From Planctomycetota bacterium (GTDB lineage Bacteria > Planctomycetota > Planctomycetia > Gemmatales > Gemmataceae), in contig JACQFG010000301.1 in NCBI GenBank assembly GCA_016200155.1, positions 1 through 6,007 on the forward strand: a DNA stretch of 6,007 nt, given 5' to 3'. Position 1 is the first letter of the stretch, and each line of letters opens with the position of its first letter. A program made the position numbers and the translations under genes. Positions 1 to 5,323 of this stretch are shown one piece after another. The notes under the pieces are model-generated. The model was not told the origin of the DNA. It was given only the letters and a program-made list of their open reading frames with translations, and ran no database searches.

Positions 1-1
1 C

Positions 2-199
2 AGCAACACCGACAACGGCAGCAAGCATCCCTTCAGCGGCACCTGGAAAGCCACCGGGAATTCCATGTACATGGAGCTGCACGCCAAGTATTATGAGTTT
101 CGCGGCATCCTTGCCGGCAACATCCTCGCGGGCGATTCGGCCAACACCGCCGGCCTGCGCTGGAAGACGAGCTTTCGCCGCGCCGGCTTCGCAAAGTGA
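2..199 (+). CDS. Hypothetical protein, 3' end only
   Basis: This is the C-terminal 65 residues of a gene that begins left of the window; the frame runs without interruption to TGA at 197-199. The visible part contains SGTWKATGN, then YYEFRGILAGN, and ends in a basic tail (RWKTSFRRAGFAK). The order G-[ST]-W, G-N, F-R-G, an acidic or Asn turn, then a basic end recurs in the next gene, so the two look like adjacent paralogues. The alternating polar and hydrophobic residues would suit a small beta-rich fold, but no known domain is recognised and no function is proposed. Only 6 nt separate its stop from the next start, so the two are probably co-transcribed. The N-terminus, and any signal peptide, lies outside the window. 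Confidence 0.75.
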   Translation, partial: SNTDNGSKHPFSGTWKATGNSMYMELHAKYYEFRGILAGNILAGDSANTAGLRWKTSFRRAGFAK

Positions 200-205
200 G
201 CAGCC

Positions 206-631
206 ATGATGCACCGTTCGATCTTCGCGTTGACTGTCTTCCTTCTCTTGAGCGGCGCGGGCGTCGCTGCGCCCGCGCGCCCCCTGTATGAACCGGCGCT
301 GCCGCCTCCCCCGCCTCCGCCGCCGCGCATCATCAATCTGGCCGGCACCGCCTGGGTCGGCAAGTACAACGCCATCAATCGCATCTTCGTCTTTGAATCC
401 GACGGCACGCTCAGCTACAAGTCCCCGGCGGGCAAAGCGGCCCCCTTCAAGAACCGCGGCTCCTGGCGGATGGAAGGCAACGTCCTCATCTTCGAGCATT
501 TCGTCAACCCCAACACCAAGCTCATGCATTTCCGCGGCACCATCCGCGACGACAACTCCATCGTCGGTGAAGCCAACTACTTGCTTCTCAAGCGCACCGA
601 AGCCCAAACTCTGCAGCGCACAACGCCCTGA
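206..631 (+). CDS. Exported hypothetical protein with octaproline linker
   Basis: The product has 141 residues. Residues 1-22 form a signal peptide (basic MMHR, hydrophobic core FALTVFLLLSGAGV, likely cleavage after GVAA or APA). A linker with eight consecutive prolines (33-40) follows, then a compact domain (about 45-130) beginning GTAWVGKY. It contains FVFESDGTLSY, GSWRMEGN and MHFRGTIRDDN, a pattern of short predicted beta strands resembling the end of the preceding protein. It is therefore expected outside the cytoplasm, tethered or spaced by the proline linker. No family is recognised and no enzymatic residues are evident. Two ATG codons in tandem (206 and 209) are possible starts; no strong Shine-Dalgarno precedes them, and with a 6-nt gap from the upstream stop, translational coupling is likely. 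Confidence 0.8.
   Translation: MMHRSIFALTVFLLLSGAGVAAPARPLYEPALPPPPPPPPRIINLAGTAWVGKYNAINRIFVFESDGTLSYKSPAGKAAPFKNRGSWRMEGNVLIFEHFVNPNTKLMHFRGTIRDDNSIVGEANYLLLKRTEAQTLQRTTP
255..278. repeat. GC-rich perfect hairpin inside signal-peptide coding region
   Basis: GCGCGGGCG (255-263) and CGCCCGCGC (270-278) are perfect inverted repeats separated by a 6-nt loop. They encode the end of the signal peptide and the residues just after it (about GAGVAAPARP). The 9-bp arm matches the core of the palindrome at 3727-3771. Ala/Gly/Pro/Arg codons in high-GC DNA generate such arms easily, so it may be incidental. Confidence 0.4.
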
Positions 632-670
632 CTCGTGCGATCCTGCCACTCGCCAATGAGCACACCGATC

Positions 671-710
671 TTACAATGATCCTGCACTGCAACTGCGTAA
701 ATTATCAATA
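671..710 (+). promoter_or_regulatory. Possible promoter for the aldehyde dehydrogenase cluster
   Basis: The 146-bp gap 632-777 contains a local AT-rich patch (GTAAATTATCAATA, 697-710) in an otherwise GC-rich region. TTACAA at 671-676 could serve as a -35 element, but the spacing to TAAATT at 698-703 is 21 nt, longer than the usual 16-18. CTGCAC (682-687) with TATCAA (703-708) is an alternative with 15-nt spacing. A promoter is expected here because the upstream gene looks unrelated, but neither pair is a good match. Confidence 0.2.
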
Positions 711-712
711 CT

Positions 713-762
713 CCTCTTCGCTTTGCGTTCGCGTGGCGCCATGCGGGCGCTAAACGAAGAGG
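713..762 (+). promoter_or_regulatory. 50-nt leader hairpin before aldehyde dehydrogenase RBS
   Basis: The segment folds on paper into one long hairpin. CCTCTTCG (713-720) pairs with CGAAGAGG (755-762), TTT (722-724) with AAA (752-754), GCG (725-727) with CGC (748-750), TT (728-729) makes G-U pairs with GG (746-747), and CGC (730-732) pairs with GCG (743-745). This gives 19 pairs with single-base bulges at C721 and U751 and a 10-nt loop (733-742). There is no following T tract, so it is not a classic intrinsic terminator. It ends 3 nt before the AAGGAG ribosome binding site. Its right arm lies in a 22-bp segment repeated exactly at 3758-3779. Possible roles are mRNA 5' stabilisation, translational control, or a resident REP-like element. 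Confidence 0.55.
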
Positions 763-764
763 GA
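743..764 (+). repeat. 22-bp direct repeat, copy 1
   Basis: This 22-bp segment, whose core is GCGGGCGCTAAACG followed by a purine run, is identical to positions 3758-3779. Each copy is the right arm of a hairpin and lies immediately 5' of a start codon region (14 to 7 nt upstream). A chance exact match of this length in a 6-kb window is very unlikely, even at high GC, so it is a real repeat family. Confidence 0.85.
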
Positions 765-765
765 C

Positions 766-771
766 AAGGAG
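766..771 (+). promoter_or_regulatory. Ribosome binding site for aldehyde dehydrogenase
   Basis: AAGGAG lies 6 nt upstream of ATG 778. It fixes the start at 778 rather than the in-frame ATG at 805, and it lies just outside the 713-762 hairpin, so it should stay accessible when the hairpin forms. Confidence 0.8.
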
Positions 772-777
772 CCTCTC

Positions 778-2238
778 ATGGCCACCGCCACCGCGTCGGC
801 AACGATGAAGAAGATGTACATCGACGGCCAATGGTGCGCCGCAGCCGACGGCAAGACCGTCGGCGTCGTCAACCCCGCCACCGAGGAGGTCATCGTCGAG
901 ATGGCGCTCGGCAGCCGCGCCGACGTCAAGCGCGCCATCGAGGCCGCCGGCAAGGCGATGCCCGCGTGGATGAAGCTGACCGCGTTCGATCGCGCCAAGG
1001 TCCTGAAGAAGACCGCCGACCTGATGCGCGACCGCGCCGATCAGATCGCCCGCACGCTCACCATGGAGCAAGGCAAGCCGCTCGCCGAATCGAAGGCGGA
1101 GATCCTGCACTCGGCCGACACCTTCGAATGGTTCGCCGAGGAAGGCAAGCGCGCCTACGGCCAGCTCATCCCGAACTCGGTTCCCGGCAAGAAGCATGTG
1201 ACGCTCAAGCATCCGGTCGGCGTCGTCGGCGCGATCAGCCCGTGGAACTTCCCGATCACGCTGCAATCGCGCAAGATCGCCCCTGGCCTCGCCGCCGGCT
1301 GCACCATCGTCTGCAAGCCCGCGACCGGCACGCCGCTCAGCCTCGTCCAGGTGTTCGAGTGCATGATCGACGCCGGCCTGCCCGCGGGCGTCGCTAATCT
1401 CGTGCTCGGCCCGGCCCAGGACGTTGCCGACGAGTTTCTCGAAAACCCGATCGTCCGCAAGATCAGCTTCACCGGCTCGACGGAAGTCGGCAAGCAACTC
1501 ATGCGTGGCGCCGCCGACCAGGTCAAGCGCATCAGCCTGGAGCTGGGCGGCCATGCGCCGTTCATCGTCTTTCCCGATGCCGACCCCGAAGTCGGCGCCA
1601 AGCTCGCCGTCACCGGCAAGTTCCGCAACAACGGCCAGGTCTGCATCGCTCCGAGCCGCTTTTACGTTCATCAAGACGTGCAAAAGAAATTCACCGAGGC
1701 GACTGTCGAATTCGCCAAGCAGCTAAAGCTCGGCAACGGCCTCGACGCCGGCACCGAGATCGGCCCCATGTTCGAAAAGCGAGCGATGGACGGCACCATC
1801 AGCCTCATCGAGGACGCCAAGAAGTGCGGCGCGAAGCTCCTCACCGGCGGCAAACGCTCCGACAAGTTCGCCAAGGGCTACTTCTTCGAGCCGACGATCC
1901 TCAGCGACCTGCCGTTGAACGCCCGCATCATGACCGAGGAGCCGTTTGCCCCGGTGATGCCGTTGCTTCCGTTCAAGAACCTCGACGATGTCATCAAGGC
2001 CGCCAACAACACGCGCTACGGCCTGGCAGCGTATGTGTTCACCAACGATCTCAGCACCGCCTGGAAGATGGCCGAGGGACTGGAAGCGGGCATCATCGGC
2101 ATCAACGACCCGGTCCCCGCGGCGCCGCAGTGCCCCTTCGGCGGCATGAAGGAATCCGGCTACGGCCGCGAGCTGGGGCACGAGGGTCTGGAGGCGTACC
2201 TCGAGACGAAGTACGTGAGCTTCAAGCTGCGTGATTGA
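778..2238 (+). CDS. NAD(P)-dependent aldehyde dehydrogenase, SSADH/GabD-like
   Basis: The 486-residue protein has the usual length and architecture of the aldehyde dehydrogenase superfamily (PF00171), which oxidises aldehydes to carboxylates with NAD(P)+. Visible motifs in order are SPWNFPI with the oxyanion-hole Asn157, cofactor-site Lys180 (CKPATGTP), the Rossmann GSTEVG loop (233-238), SLELGGHAP with general-base Glu255, FRNNGQVC with catalytic Cys289, and EEPFAPV with the ribose-binding Glu388. All key residues are intact. The sequence around FTGSTEVGKQLM, ELGGHAPFIVF and KFRNNGQ resembles succinate-semialdehyde and alpha-ketoglutarate-semialdehyde dehydrogenases. The substrate is uncertain, because GQVCIAPSRF differs from the GQTCVCANR of E. 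coli GabD and so lacks its paired cysteine. It has no signal peptide and is cytoplasmic. It is the first gene of a plus-strand cluster that also carries two molybdenum hydroxylase subunits. Confidence 0.93.
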   Translation: MATATASATMKKMYIDGQWCAAADGKTVGVVNPATEEVIVEMALGSRADVKRAIEAAGKAMPAWMKLTAFDRAKVLKKTADLMRDRADQIARTLTMEQGKPLAESKAEILHSADTFEWFAEEGKRAYGQLIPNSVPGKKHVTLKHPVGVVGAISPWNFPITLQSRKIAPGLAAGCTIVCKPATGTPLSLVQVFECMIDAGLPAGVANLVLGPAQDVADEFLENPIVRKISFTGSTEVGKQLMRGAADQVKRISLELGGHAPFIVFPDADPEVGAKLAVTGKFRNNGQVCIAPSRFYVHQDVQKKFTEATVEFAKQLKLGNGLDAGTEIGPMFEKRAMDGTISLIEDAKKCGAKLLTGGKRSDKFAKGYFFEPTILSDLPLNARIMTEEPFAPVMPLLPFKNLDDVIKAANNTRYGLAAYVFTNDLSTAWKMAEGLEAGIIGINDPVPAAPQCPFGGMKESGYGRELGHEGLEAYLETKYVSFKLRD

Positions 2239-2248
2239 CTCGATTAGC

Positions 2249-2267
2249 GACGCTTCGCAGAAGCGTC
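2249..2267 (+). promoter_or_regulatory. Intercistronic stem-loop
   Basis: GACGCTT (2249-2255) and AAGCGTC (2261-2267) form a perfect 7-bp stem with a 5-nt loop in the 51-nt gap after the aldehyde dehydrogenase. No T run follows, so it is a weak candidate for an intrinsic terminator. An mRNA-processing or stability element that lowers expression of the downstream genes relative to the first is more plausible. Confidence 0.45.
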
Positions 2268-2276
2268 CTCGCACCC

Positions 2277-2281
2277 GGAGG
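2277..2281 (+). promoter_or_regulatory. Ribosome binding site for GyrI-like gene
   Basis: GGAGG lies 8 nt upstream of ATG 2290 and gives this gene independent translation initiation, 10 nt after the 2249-2267 hairpin. Confidence 0.8.
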
Positions 2282-2289
2282 ATTTTCTC

Positions 2290-2844
2290 ATGTCGTGTAT
2301 CGGACGTTGTCTGCCCGTAATCGCCGCGCTCGCGTTCCTAGGTGACCCAGCGCCGGCGCAGGACAAGAAGCCGCCCGTCATCGGCGAAATGATCGTTCAG
2401 ACCATCCCCAAGCGCCACTACGTCTACGGGGCCATCGACACCGATTTCAAGAGCATGGGCAAACCGGTGGGCGAAACGATCGGCTCAATCATCAAGAACG
2501 TCACTGACAACAAGCTGGCGCTCGTCGGTCCCGTCATGCACTTCTACTATGGTGCTCCCCATACCAAACCCGACAAGCCGTTCAAGATGGAGACCGGGTT
2601 CTTCGTGCAGGGTGGCTCCAAGGGCATCGGTGACTTCAAAGTCCGCGAGTTGCCGGAATTCAAATGTGCAACCATCCTTTACGTCGGCCCGGGCGCCAAG
2701 ATCGGGGAGGCATGGGTCAAGCTCTACAGCTCCGTGAAAGACAACGAACTGAAGACGACCGGCGAGGAGCGAGAACTGTACCTCTATTACGAAGGCCCGG
2801 ATTCGGTAAACAACATTGTGCAAGTGATGGTGGGAGTGAAGTAA
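2290..2844 (+). CDS. Exported GyrI-like small-molecule-binding protein
   Basis: The product has 184 residues. Residues 1-23 look like a signal peptide (MSCIGRCLPVIAALAFLG, then DPAPAQ, with likely cleavage around 23-24). The rest matches the GyrI-like / AraC effector-binding domain pattern (PF06445): IPKRHYVYGAI near the start, ALVGPVMHFYYGAP mid-domain, KVRELPEFKCATILYVGPGAKIGEAWVKLYSSV, and a C-terminal ELYLYYEGPDSVNN followed by a final hydrophobic strand. Glu162 in RELYLY sits where many family members carry a ligand-contacting Glu. The domain binds drug-like ligands in transcription regulators, and some stand-alone members are reported to hydrolyse cyclopropanoids. An exported, stand-alone copy is less usual. 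Its stop lies 3 nt before the next gene, which indicates co-translation with the molybdenum hydroxylase subunits. Ligand and activity are unknown. Confidence 0.75.
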   Translation: MSCIGRCLPVIAALAFLGDPAPAQDKKPPVIGEMIVQTIPKRHYVYGAIDTDFKSMGKPVGETIGSIIKNVTDNKLALVGPVMHFYYGAPHTKPDKPFKMETGFFVQGGSKGIGDFKVRELPEFKCATILYVGPGAKIGEAWVKLYSSVKDNELKTTGEERELYLYYEGPDSVNNIVQVMVGVK

Positions 2845-2847
2845 TCC

Positions 2848-3711
2848 ATGAAAGACATCACCTACGCCGCTCCGAAAACGATTGCCGAGGCGACCGGCCT
2901 CCTGAACGACAAGGGGGACCGGGCGCGCATCCTCGCCGGCGGGACGGATATCATCGTGCAGGTGCGCGAAGGCCGGCGCGATATCGATGCCCTTGTCGAT
3001 GTCAAGCACATTGCCGAGGTCAACGAGCTGACCTGCGACGCGAAGGGGCTCGTCATCGGCGCCGCGGTGCCGTGCTGCGTCATCTACGAGAACAAGGCGA
3101 TCGCGAAGGCGTACCCGGGCCTGATGGACGCCGTCACGCTGATCGGCGGCATCCAGATCCAGAGCCGGGCAAGCCTGGGCGGCAATCTTTGCAACGCGTC
3201 GCCGGCGGCCGACTCGATCCCGGTGCTGATCGCACTGGAAGGCACGTGCGAGATCGCGGGGCCGAAGGGCAATCGCAGCGTGCCGGTCGAGCAATTCTGC
3301 ACCGCACCGGGCAAGACCGTCCTGGGCCGCGGCGAGTTCCTGGTGCGTTTCCGCTTCCCGCCGCCGAAGCCGCATTCCGGAGCCGCGTACCTGCGTTTCA
3401 TTCCGCGCAACGAGATGGACATCGCGGTCGTCGGCGCCGGCGTGGCGGTGCAGCTCGACGGCTCGAAGTGTAAGTCCGCTCGCATCGCGCTCGCCGCCGT
3501 CGCGCCGACGCCGCTGTTAGTTGCGGATGCCGGCGCTGCCCTCGTCGGCACGACGCTGGACGACGCAGCCATCGCCAAGGCCGCAGCGATTGCGCAGGCC
3601 GCCGCGAAGCCGATCAGCGACATGCGCGGCGATGCGGACTACCGACGGCATCTCGTCGGCGTCCTCGTGAAGCGGTCGCTGGCGATCGCTATCGACCGCG
3701 CCAAGCCGTAG
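2848..3711 (+). CDS. Molybdenum hydroxylase FAD-binding subunit (CoxM/XdhB type)
   Basis: This is the medium subunit of a xanthine dehydrogenase / CO dehydrogenase-family molybdenum hydroxylase. It passes electrons from the Fe-S subunit through FAD to NAD+ or quinone. The 287 residues fit the family length. The N-terminal FAD domain (about 1-170, PF00941) shows ILAGGTD at 28-34 and IQSRASLGGNLCNASPAAD at 104-122, both FAD-contacting loops. The C-terminal domain (about 177-281, PF03450) shows YLRFIPRNEMDIAVVGAGVA and ends with DYRRHLVGVLVKRSL. The family usually has an Arg/Lys where Asn188 sits in RNEMD. There is no insertion for an extra 4Fe-4S cluster as in 4-hydroxybenzoyl-CoA reductase. 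The start lies 3 nt after the upstream stop, and GGGAG at 2832-2836 lies inside that gene, so coupling is likely. No Tat or Sec signal is present, so the enzyme is cytoplasmic. Confidence 0.92.
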   Translation: MKDITYAAPKTIAEATGLLNDKGDRARILAGGTDIIVQVREGRRDIDALVDVKHIAEVNELTCDAKGLVIGAAVPCCVIYENKAIAKAYPGLMDAVTLIGGIQIQSRASLGGNLCNASPAADSIPVLIALEGTCEIAGPKGNRSVPVEQFCTAPGKTVLGRGEFLVRFRFPPPKPHSGAAYLRFIPRNEMDIAVVGAGVAVQLDGSKCKSARIALAAVAPTPLLVADAGAALVGTTLDDAAIAKAAAIAQAAAKPISDMRGDADYRRHLVGVLVKRSLAIAIDRAKP

Positions 3712-3726
3712 TCATTCACCTGTCCC

Positions 3727-3771
3727 CGTTTAGCGCCCGCGCCGTCCAGTGGGTCGCGCGGGCGCTAAACG
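3727..3771 (+). promoter_or_regulatory. Perfect 16-bp palindromic leader element before Fe-S subunit
   Basis: CGTTTAGCGCCCGCGC (3727-3742) and GCGCGGGCGCTAAACG (3756-3771) are perfect inverted repeats with a 13-nt loop, filling most of the 74-nt gap between the FAD and Fe-S subunit genes. The right arm lies in the 22-bp segment shared with 743-764. No T tract follows and the stem ends just before the purine-rich ribosome binding site, so a leader or REP-like role is more likely than simple termination. It could tune Fe-S subunit expression relative to the FAD subunit, or reflect insertion of a small mobile palindrome. Confidence 0.75.
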
Positions 3772-3779
3772 AAGAGGGA
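3758..3779 (+). repeat. 22-bp direct repeat, copy 2
   Basis: Identical over 22 bp to 743-764. Here the element forms a clean 16-bp palindrome with its left arm, whereas copy 1 pairs over a longer but bulged stem that also includes the AAGAGG part. The purine end of this copy supplies the ribosome binding site of the following gene. Confidence 0.85.
3774..3779 (+). promoter_or_regulatory. Ribosome binding site for Fe-S subunit
   Basis: GAGGGA lies 6 nt upstream of a GTG start at 3786 and is part of the repeated 22-bp element. It supports GTG as the true start, which gives a normal N-terminus (MTKKLHIACKING) for a [2Fe-2S] subunit. Confidence 0.65.
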
Positions 3780-3785
3780 ATACTC

Positions 3786-4253
3786 GTGACGAAGAAACTC
3801 CACATCGCCTGCAAAATCAACGGCCAACCCGCCGAGTTCCTCGCCGAGCCGCGCAACAGCCTGCTCGAAGCCCTGCGCGACGAGGTGAAGCTGACCGGCG
3901 CCAAGGAAGGCTGCAACAACGGCAACTGCGGGGCGTGCAACGTCATCCTCGACGGCCGGCTCGTCAACAGTTGCCTGGTGATGGCCGCCGAGGTCGAGGG
4001 CAAGTCGATCACCACGATCGAAGGCGTCGCGACCAAAGACGGCCTGCACCCCTTGCAGCAATGTTTTCTCGAAGGGGCCGCCCTGCAGTGCGGCATCTGC
4101 ACCCCCGGCTTCATCGTCGCCGCCAAGGCCCTTTTGGAGAAGAACCCGCACCCCACCGAGCACGACGCCCGCCACTTCCTCGCCGGCAACCTGTGCCGCT
4201 GCACCGGCTACGACAAGATCATCCGCGCGGTGCTCGAAGCGGCGGGAAAATAA
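3786..4253 (+). CDS. Molybdenum hydroxylase [2Fe-2S] subunit (CoxS/XdhC-like small subunit)
   Basis: This is the small subunit carrying two [2Fe-2S] clusters between the molybdenum centre and FAD. At 155 residues it has the usual length. The N-terminal plant-ferredoxin-type domain (about 4-75, PF00111) binds one cluster through Cys43, Cys48, Cys51 and Cys63 (GCNNGNCGAC, then NSC). The C-terminal helical domain (about 80-152, PF01799) binds the second through Cys102, Cys105, Cys137 and Cys139 (QCGICTPG and LCRCTGY). All eight cysteines are present, and Gln101 before the CGIC motif is the residue usually near the molybdopterin. The GTG start is set by the ribosome binding site at 3774-3779. There is no Tat signal, so it is cytoplasmic. 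No catalytic large subunit follows: the next gene is convergent, 21 nt away. Confidence 0.94.
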   Translation: MTKKLHIACKINGQPAEFLAEPRNSLLEALRDEVKLTGAKEGCNNGNCGACNVILDGRLVNSCLVMAAEVEGKSITTIEGVATKDGLHPLQQCFLEGAALQCGICTPGFIVAAKALLEKNPHPTEHDARHFLAGNLCRCTGYDKIIRAVLEAAGK

Positions 4254-4274
4254 GGCCGTCGGGCTGAACGAGCG

Positions 4275-5129
4275 TTACTTCGCCCGCCGCTTGAGCCAGG
4301 CTCGCGCTTCGCCCGGCGTTTCGAAATACTCTCCCGACACCGCTGCCAGCTGCCAGCGAATGAACTGCAGCCGGTTCTGATCGTTGGCGTCGGGCGAATC
4401 GTCGAGCAGCTCCATCAGCGCAACCAGGCGCCCGATCCCTTTGGTCTTTTCGCGTGGGCCCAAATTCATGTAGGCGCGGCAGGCCAGCGTAACATAGTAC
4501 GGATCAAGGCCGCCGATCTTGAACCCGACGGGCGCCGCCTCCGCGACCATGGGTTCGAGGATGGCTTTCGCCCCTTCGTTATCTCCGCTGTGAATCAACG
4601 CCCGGGCAGCCATGTAGCGCGCGAAAATGTTCTGGTCCGCGCCAAGCTTTCGCAGCGACGCAAGCGCCTGCTTGGACGGCACGAGACTCAACACGTAGGC
4701 AGCATATCCGCCGCGCGGCCCGCCCAGCTCGCATTCCTTGATCAAATGGGCAACCAGCTCCTTGTCGTCCAGGTCCACTTTCTGGTCGCGGTGGTATCCC
4801 GTGAACGTCCGCGGCAAATCTTTCTCGGCAATCGCAATCCACTCCTGGTGCAACGCATGAACGGCCAATCCGCGCAAATGAGGATCGGGATCTTTGCAGA
4901 GCCGTTTGAAGAGCCGTGCTGTCTCCTCGTGGACGTCTCGACCGGCGGACTGAAACCCGATCCCGCGAATGACTTCCTCGCGAATGCGCGGGTCCGCCGA
5001 ATTCAGGCGCTTTTCGAAGAACGGAATCCTGGCGGCCAGCCCGGGATAAGCCGCCGCCTTGATCGGGCCTTCCGGCTTGGCGCCATCGCCGCCGACGAGA
5101 AACGCGATCGCCATGAGGGAATGGATCAT
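4275..5129 (-). CDS. Exported HEAT-repeat-like protein
   Basis: The 284-residue product is transcribed toward the Fe-S subunit gene. Residues 1-17 (MIHSLMAIAFLVGGDGA) look like a short signal peptide. The body is helical with HEAT-like repeats: about 33-58 (ADPRIREEVIRGIGF), 67-93 (DPDPHLRGLAVHALHQ), 123-149 and 154-181 (ADQNIFARYMAARALIHSGD). The DPxxR turns and A-x-x-A-L helices are typical. A less regular helical region follows to a basic C-terminus (AWLKRRAK). Such proteins act as protein-binding scaffolds; no catalytic residues are evident and the partner is unknown. AAGGAG at 5140-5135 (minus strand) lies 5 nt before ATG 5129 and supports this start over Met6. It is probably unrelated to the molybdenum hydroxylase genes and probably has its own promoter. 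Confidence 0.82.
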   Translation of the reverse strand: MIHSLMAIAFLVGGDGAKPEGPIKAAAYPGLAARIPFFEKRLNSADPRIREEVIRGIGFQSAGRDVHEETARLFKRLCKDPDPHLRGLAVHALHQEWIAIAEKDLPRTFTGYHRDQKVDLDDKELVAHLIKECELGGPRGGYAAYVLSLVPSKQALASLRKLGADQNIFARYMAARALIHSGDNEGAKAILEPMVAEAAPVGFKIGGLDPYYVTLACRAYMNLGPREKTKGIGRLVALMELLDDSPDANDQNRLQFIRWQLAAVSGEYFETPGEARAWLKRRAK

Positions 5130-5143
5130 GACCTCTCCTTTGC

Positions 5144-5176
5144 CGCTGGAACCGGTACACGTGCCGGCGCTGGAAC
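5144..5176. promoter_or_regulatory. Operator-like repeat cluster upstream of HEAT-like gene
   Basis: CGCTGGAAC occurs twice in the same orientation (5144-5152 and 5168-5176, 24 bp apart), and the imperfect palindrome CCGGTACACGTGCCGG lies between them (5152-5167). The cluster begins 15 bp upstream of the HEAT-like start codon, within its leader or promoter. The combination resembles a regulator binding site, but no regulator gene is nearby and no known operator is recognised. Confidence 0.35.
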
Positions 5177-5312
5177 GAGTCTCACCATCCTAAAGACGAA
5201 CTCCCCTGGCCGCAAGTCGGATTCGCGCCATGGCGGTTCGAGCGCGCACGAAGTTGAAAAGAAGGTGAGCGGCTCGTTGAGATTTCTGGTCTCACCCGCG
5301 TGGAGGGATCGC

Positions 5313-5323
5313 TAGAATTATAC
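5313..5323 (+). promoter_or_regulatory. Possible -10 region for small membrane gene
   Basis: TAGAAT (5313-5318), continuing as TATAC to 5323, is the best -10-like patch in the divergent gap, about 95 nt upstream of ATG 5415. No good -35 lies 17 nt upstream (TCTCAC at 5290-5295 is poor). TTGACC at 5351-5356 is -35-like but lacks a partner. It is offered only as the most likely area. Confidence 0.25.

Noticed and set aside
255..278. A third copy of the leader palindrome family
   Set aside because: Only the 9-bp core GCGCGGGCG is shared, the CTAAACG part is absent, and the segment encodes signal-peptide residues whose GC-rich codons explain it.
741..1397. Plus-strand frame with ATG 741 inside the leader hairpin, overlapping the aldehyde dehydrogenase
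   Set aside because: The product is dominated by Arg/Gly/Asp/His, there is no good ribosome binding site before ATG 741, and the overlapping frame encodes a clear enzyme.
577..1683. Long minus-strand open frame of 368 codons opposite the aldehyde dehydrogenase
   Set aside because: It lies antisense to a gene with intact catalytic motifs, is rich in Arg/Ala/Asp/Gly as expected for a high-GC shadow frame, and shows no domain.
2249..2267. Intrinsic terminator ending the aldehyde dehydrogenase transcript
   Set aside because: The stem is only 7 bp and is followed by CTCGCACC rather than a T run, so termination is not supported.
2485..3375. Minus-strand open frame of 296 codons opposite the GyrI-like and FAD-subunit genes
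   Set aside because: It spans two well-supported genes and has the low-complexity composition of an antisense shadow.
4254..4274. Bidirectional terminator between the convergent Fe-S subunit and HEAT-like genes
   Set aside because: The 21-nt gap contains no stem-loop and no T tract on either strand.
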